Position numbers and translations under genes: made by a program. Below, in pieces: positions 63,351-64,000 of a DNA stretch of 64,000 bases; positions within the stretch are counted from its first letter, which is position 1; each line of letters opens with the position of its first letter. The notes under the pieces were generated by a model. It ran no database searches. It was not told where the DNA came from and saw only the letters and a program-made list of their open reading frames with translations. Source of the stretch: a virus; IMG/VR virus record IMGVR_UViG_3300037297_000178, positions 64,001 to 128,000 of that record; one strand, 5' to 3'.

Positions 63351-63673
63351 CTTAACGTTAAGGGCTTTAACAAACTATTCTGTAAGGTGTAACTTGTAAC
63401 TCGTAAGATGTAATTCGTAAGGTGTAACTTGTAACTCGTAACTTCATTACTTAAGCGGAGCACTTAACGTTGAGTCTTCTACTCAACGTTAAGTCTTCTA
63501 CTTAACGTTGAGTAAACTACTCAACTATTGATATTGTCGGGCTAACACTAACCTTCGCGTCAGTCGTACACTATCTATGGTTGAGCCAGGCCCTTAACGT
63601 TAAGTAGAAGACTTAACTATAGTTTGCGTCGCACGTACACTATCTATGGTTGACGGCGGCGCACAACGTTGAG
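63351..63673. repeat. Six AACGTT-centred palindromic boxes
   Basis: CTTAACGTTAAG (63351, 63593), CTTAACGTTGAG (63463, 63501), CTCAACGTTAAG (63482), CACAACGTTGAG (63662), with half-sites CTCAACTATT or CTTAACTATA between them. Three boxes (63463, 63482, 63501) are spaced 19 bases, about two turns of helix. Confidence 0.85.
63382..63441. repeat. 25-bp direct repeat
   Basis: Two exact copies at 63382-63406 and 63417-63441, 35 bases apart start to start, beginning GTAAGGTGTAAC; the 10 bases between are a degenerate third unit. Confidence 0.9.
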
Positions 63674-63777
63674 TGGGGCGCTCAACTATTTGCAGCAACC
63701 GATTCAAAACTAAGAGGCGCGGGCGGGTGATAATTCAGGCTATTAAACGACTAACATGGTAGAACGGAGGTGAAACG

Positions 63778-64000
63778 ATGTACACAGAAATTCAGAAGGC
63801 GCAGGTGCTCAGTGACCTTGTCGACGACCTCAACGAGTGCAGAGTCCCGCGCCTGTGGGCGCTGCTCGCAACCGACCCGGGCCTCGTCGAGGCTGTGCTT
63901 CCAGAACTCATATTTGTGTTCTGGTTGACAGACCTGACGCTTCGGTGTAAAATAATCTTTAGCGCTAAGGAGGTGCTAGACAAATGTGGAGTCCTGAGAA
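63778..64000 (+). CDS. Hypothetical protein, cut by right window edge
   Basis: At least 74 residues, ATG after GGAGGTGAAACG, first gene right of the repeat region. Helical (KAQVLSDLVDDLNECRVPRLWALL). Possibly the origin-linked replication or control gene. A promoter and SD inside its end show that another gene starts at 63984 in a different frame. Confidence 0.75.
   Translation, partial: MYTEIQKAQVLSDLVDDLNECRVPRLWALLATDPGLVEAVLPELIFVFWLTDLTLRCKIIFSAKEVLDKCGVLR
63925..63953 (+). promoter_or_regulatory. Promoter of the next gene to the right
   Basis: TTGACA, 17 bases, TAAAAT; then the TTAGCGCTAA palindrome and AAGGAGGTG before an ATG at 63984. Confidence 0.8.
63959..63968. repeat. TTAGCGCTAA palindrome before an SD
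   Basis: Joined to AAGGAGG of the gene starting at 63984; also encodes FSAK in the 63778 frame. Confidence 0.9.

Larger units (their letters stand above)
62814..63777. other. AT-rich repeat region, likely replication origin or control region
   Basis: No gene is seen in about 960 bases. It contains TTACAAACAG twice (62895, 62957), ACAACCTTAAA twice (near 63050 and 63113), a TATAAT-type array (63155-63215), a 10-bp inverted repeat AGCCGGAATC/GATTCCGGCT (63248-63257, 63287-63296), a 25-bp direct repeat (63382-63406 and 63417-63441), six AACGTT-centred boxes (63351-63673) and a 20-bp repeat (63565-63584, 63634-63653). It divides dnaN (leftward) from the rightward 63778 gene. Iterons beside dnaN suggest an origin; regulation or partition are other readings. 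Confidence 0.75.

Noticed and set aside
63351-63673. CRISPR array
   Set aside because: Repeats are short palindromes with uneven spacing and no unique equal-length spacers, and no cas gene is present.
62814-63777. DnaA boxes (TTATCCACA type)
   Set aside because: Only loose partial matches such as TTTGTCACA were found.
1-64000. Stop-codon reassignment, as in some large phages
   Set aside because: TAA, TAG and TGA all end genes of expected length (for example DnaE, RtcB, DnaN) and no known gene is interrupted by one.
1-64000. Insertion sequences, integrase and attachment sites
   Set aside because: No transposase, recombinase or paired terminal repeats were seen in the window.

Overview
The window looks like part of a large tailed-phage (or phage-plasmid) genome. 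It has a self-contained replisome, about 125 tightly packed and mostly very small genes, many ATGA or TGATG stop/start overlaps, seven tRNA genes, and no rRNA, ribosomal-protein or central-metabolism genes. No capsid, portal, terminase or tail gene is visible, so the virion genes would lie outside the window. Stops TAA, TAG and TGA are all used normally (standard code). Strong AGGAGG Shine-Dalgarno sites and near-consensus TTGACA-17-TATAAT promoters point to a bacterial host with an ordinary housekeeping sigma factor; the host genus cannot be told from the sequence.

Layout. (1) 1-11215, minus strand: replication and recombination block (DnaB-like helicase, primase, RecA-like protein, a possible ssDNA-binding protein, UvrD-like helicase) plus a membrane protein and an RlaP-type nucleotidyltransferase, ending in a small ribbon-helix-helix-like gene. 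(2) 11224-11273: two divergent promoters whose -10 boxes overlap, a possible switch. (3) 11284-45962, plus strand: a 34.7-kb run of about 85 small genes with nucleotide enzymes (ThyX-like, dCTP deaminase, QueF-like), RNA-repair proteins (RtcB, a Thg1-like protein, an ADP-ribosyltransferase-like protein), methyltransferases (N6-adenine, FkbM, another class I), a DHH phosphoesterase, many zinc-ribbon proteins, membrane micropeptides and all seven tRNAs (Trp, Asp, Ser, Leu, Glu, Thr, Gln). It ends with a sigma region 4-like regulator. (4) 45959-47935, minus: FtsK-like translocase, RHH-like protein and a membrane protein. (5) 48209-50699, plus: small P-loop ATPase, unknown proteins and a C5-cytosine methyltransferase. 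(6) 50726-62701, minus: separately promoted small genes, DNA polymerase III alpha (DnaE), a candidate small RNA and the beta clamp (DnaN). (7) 62814-63777: about 1 kb of AT-rich non-coding DNA full of direct and inverted repeats, probably a replication origin or control region. (8) A plus-strand gene leaves the right edge.

How it may work together: helicase, primase, DnaE, DnaN, the RecA-like and UvrD-like proteins would give largely host-independent replication from the repeat region beside dnaN. RtcB, the RlaP-type enzyme, the Thg1-like protein and the tRNA set suggest tRNA maintenance or repair during infection. DNA methyltransferases, a QueF-like protein and the absence of GATC suggest pressure from host restriction.

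Genome-scale signals: a perfect 10-bp palindrome TTAGCGCTAA occurs 15 times, often just before a ribosome-binding site; GATC was not found anywhere by eye; four of seven tRNA genes contain the stop codon of the preceding protein gene; and several leaders carry RNA-level control signals. All functional assignments rest on motif recognition by eye; no database search was run.
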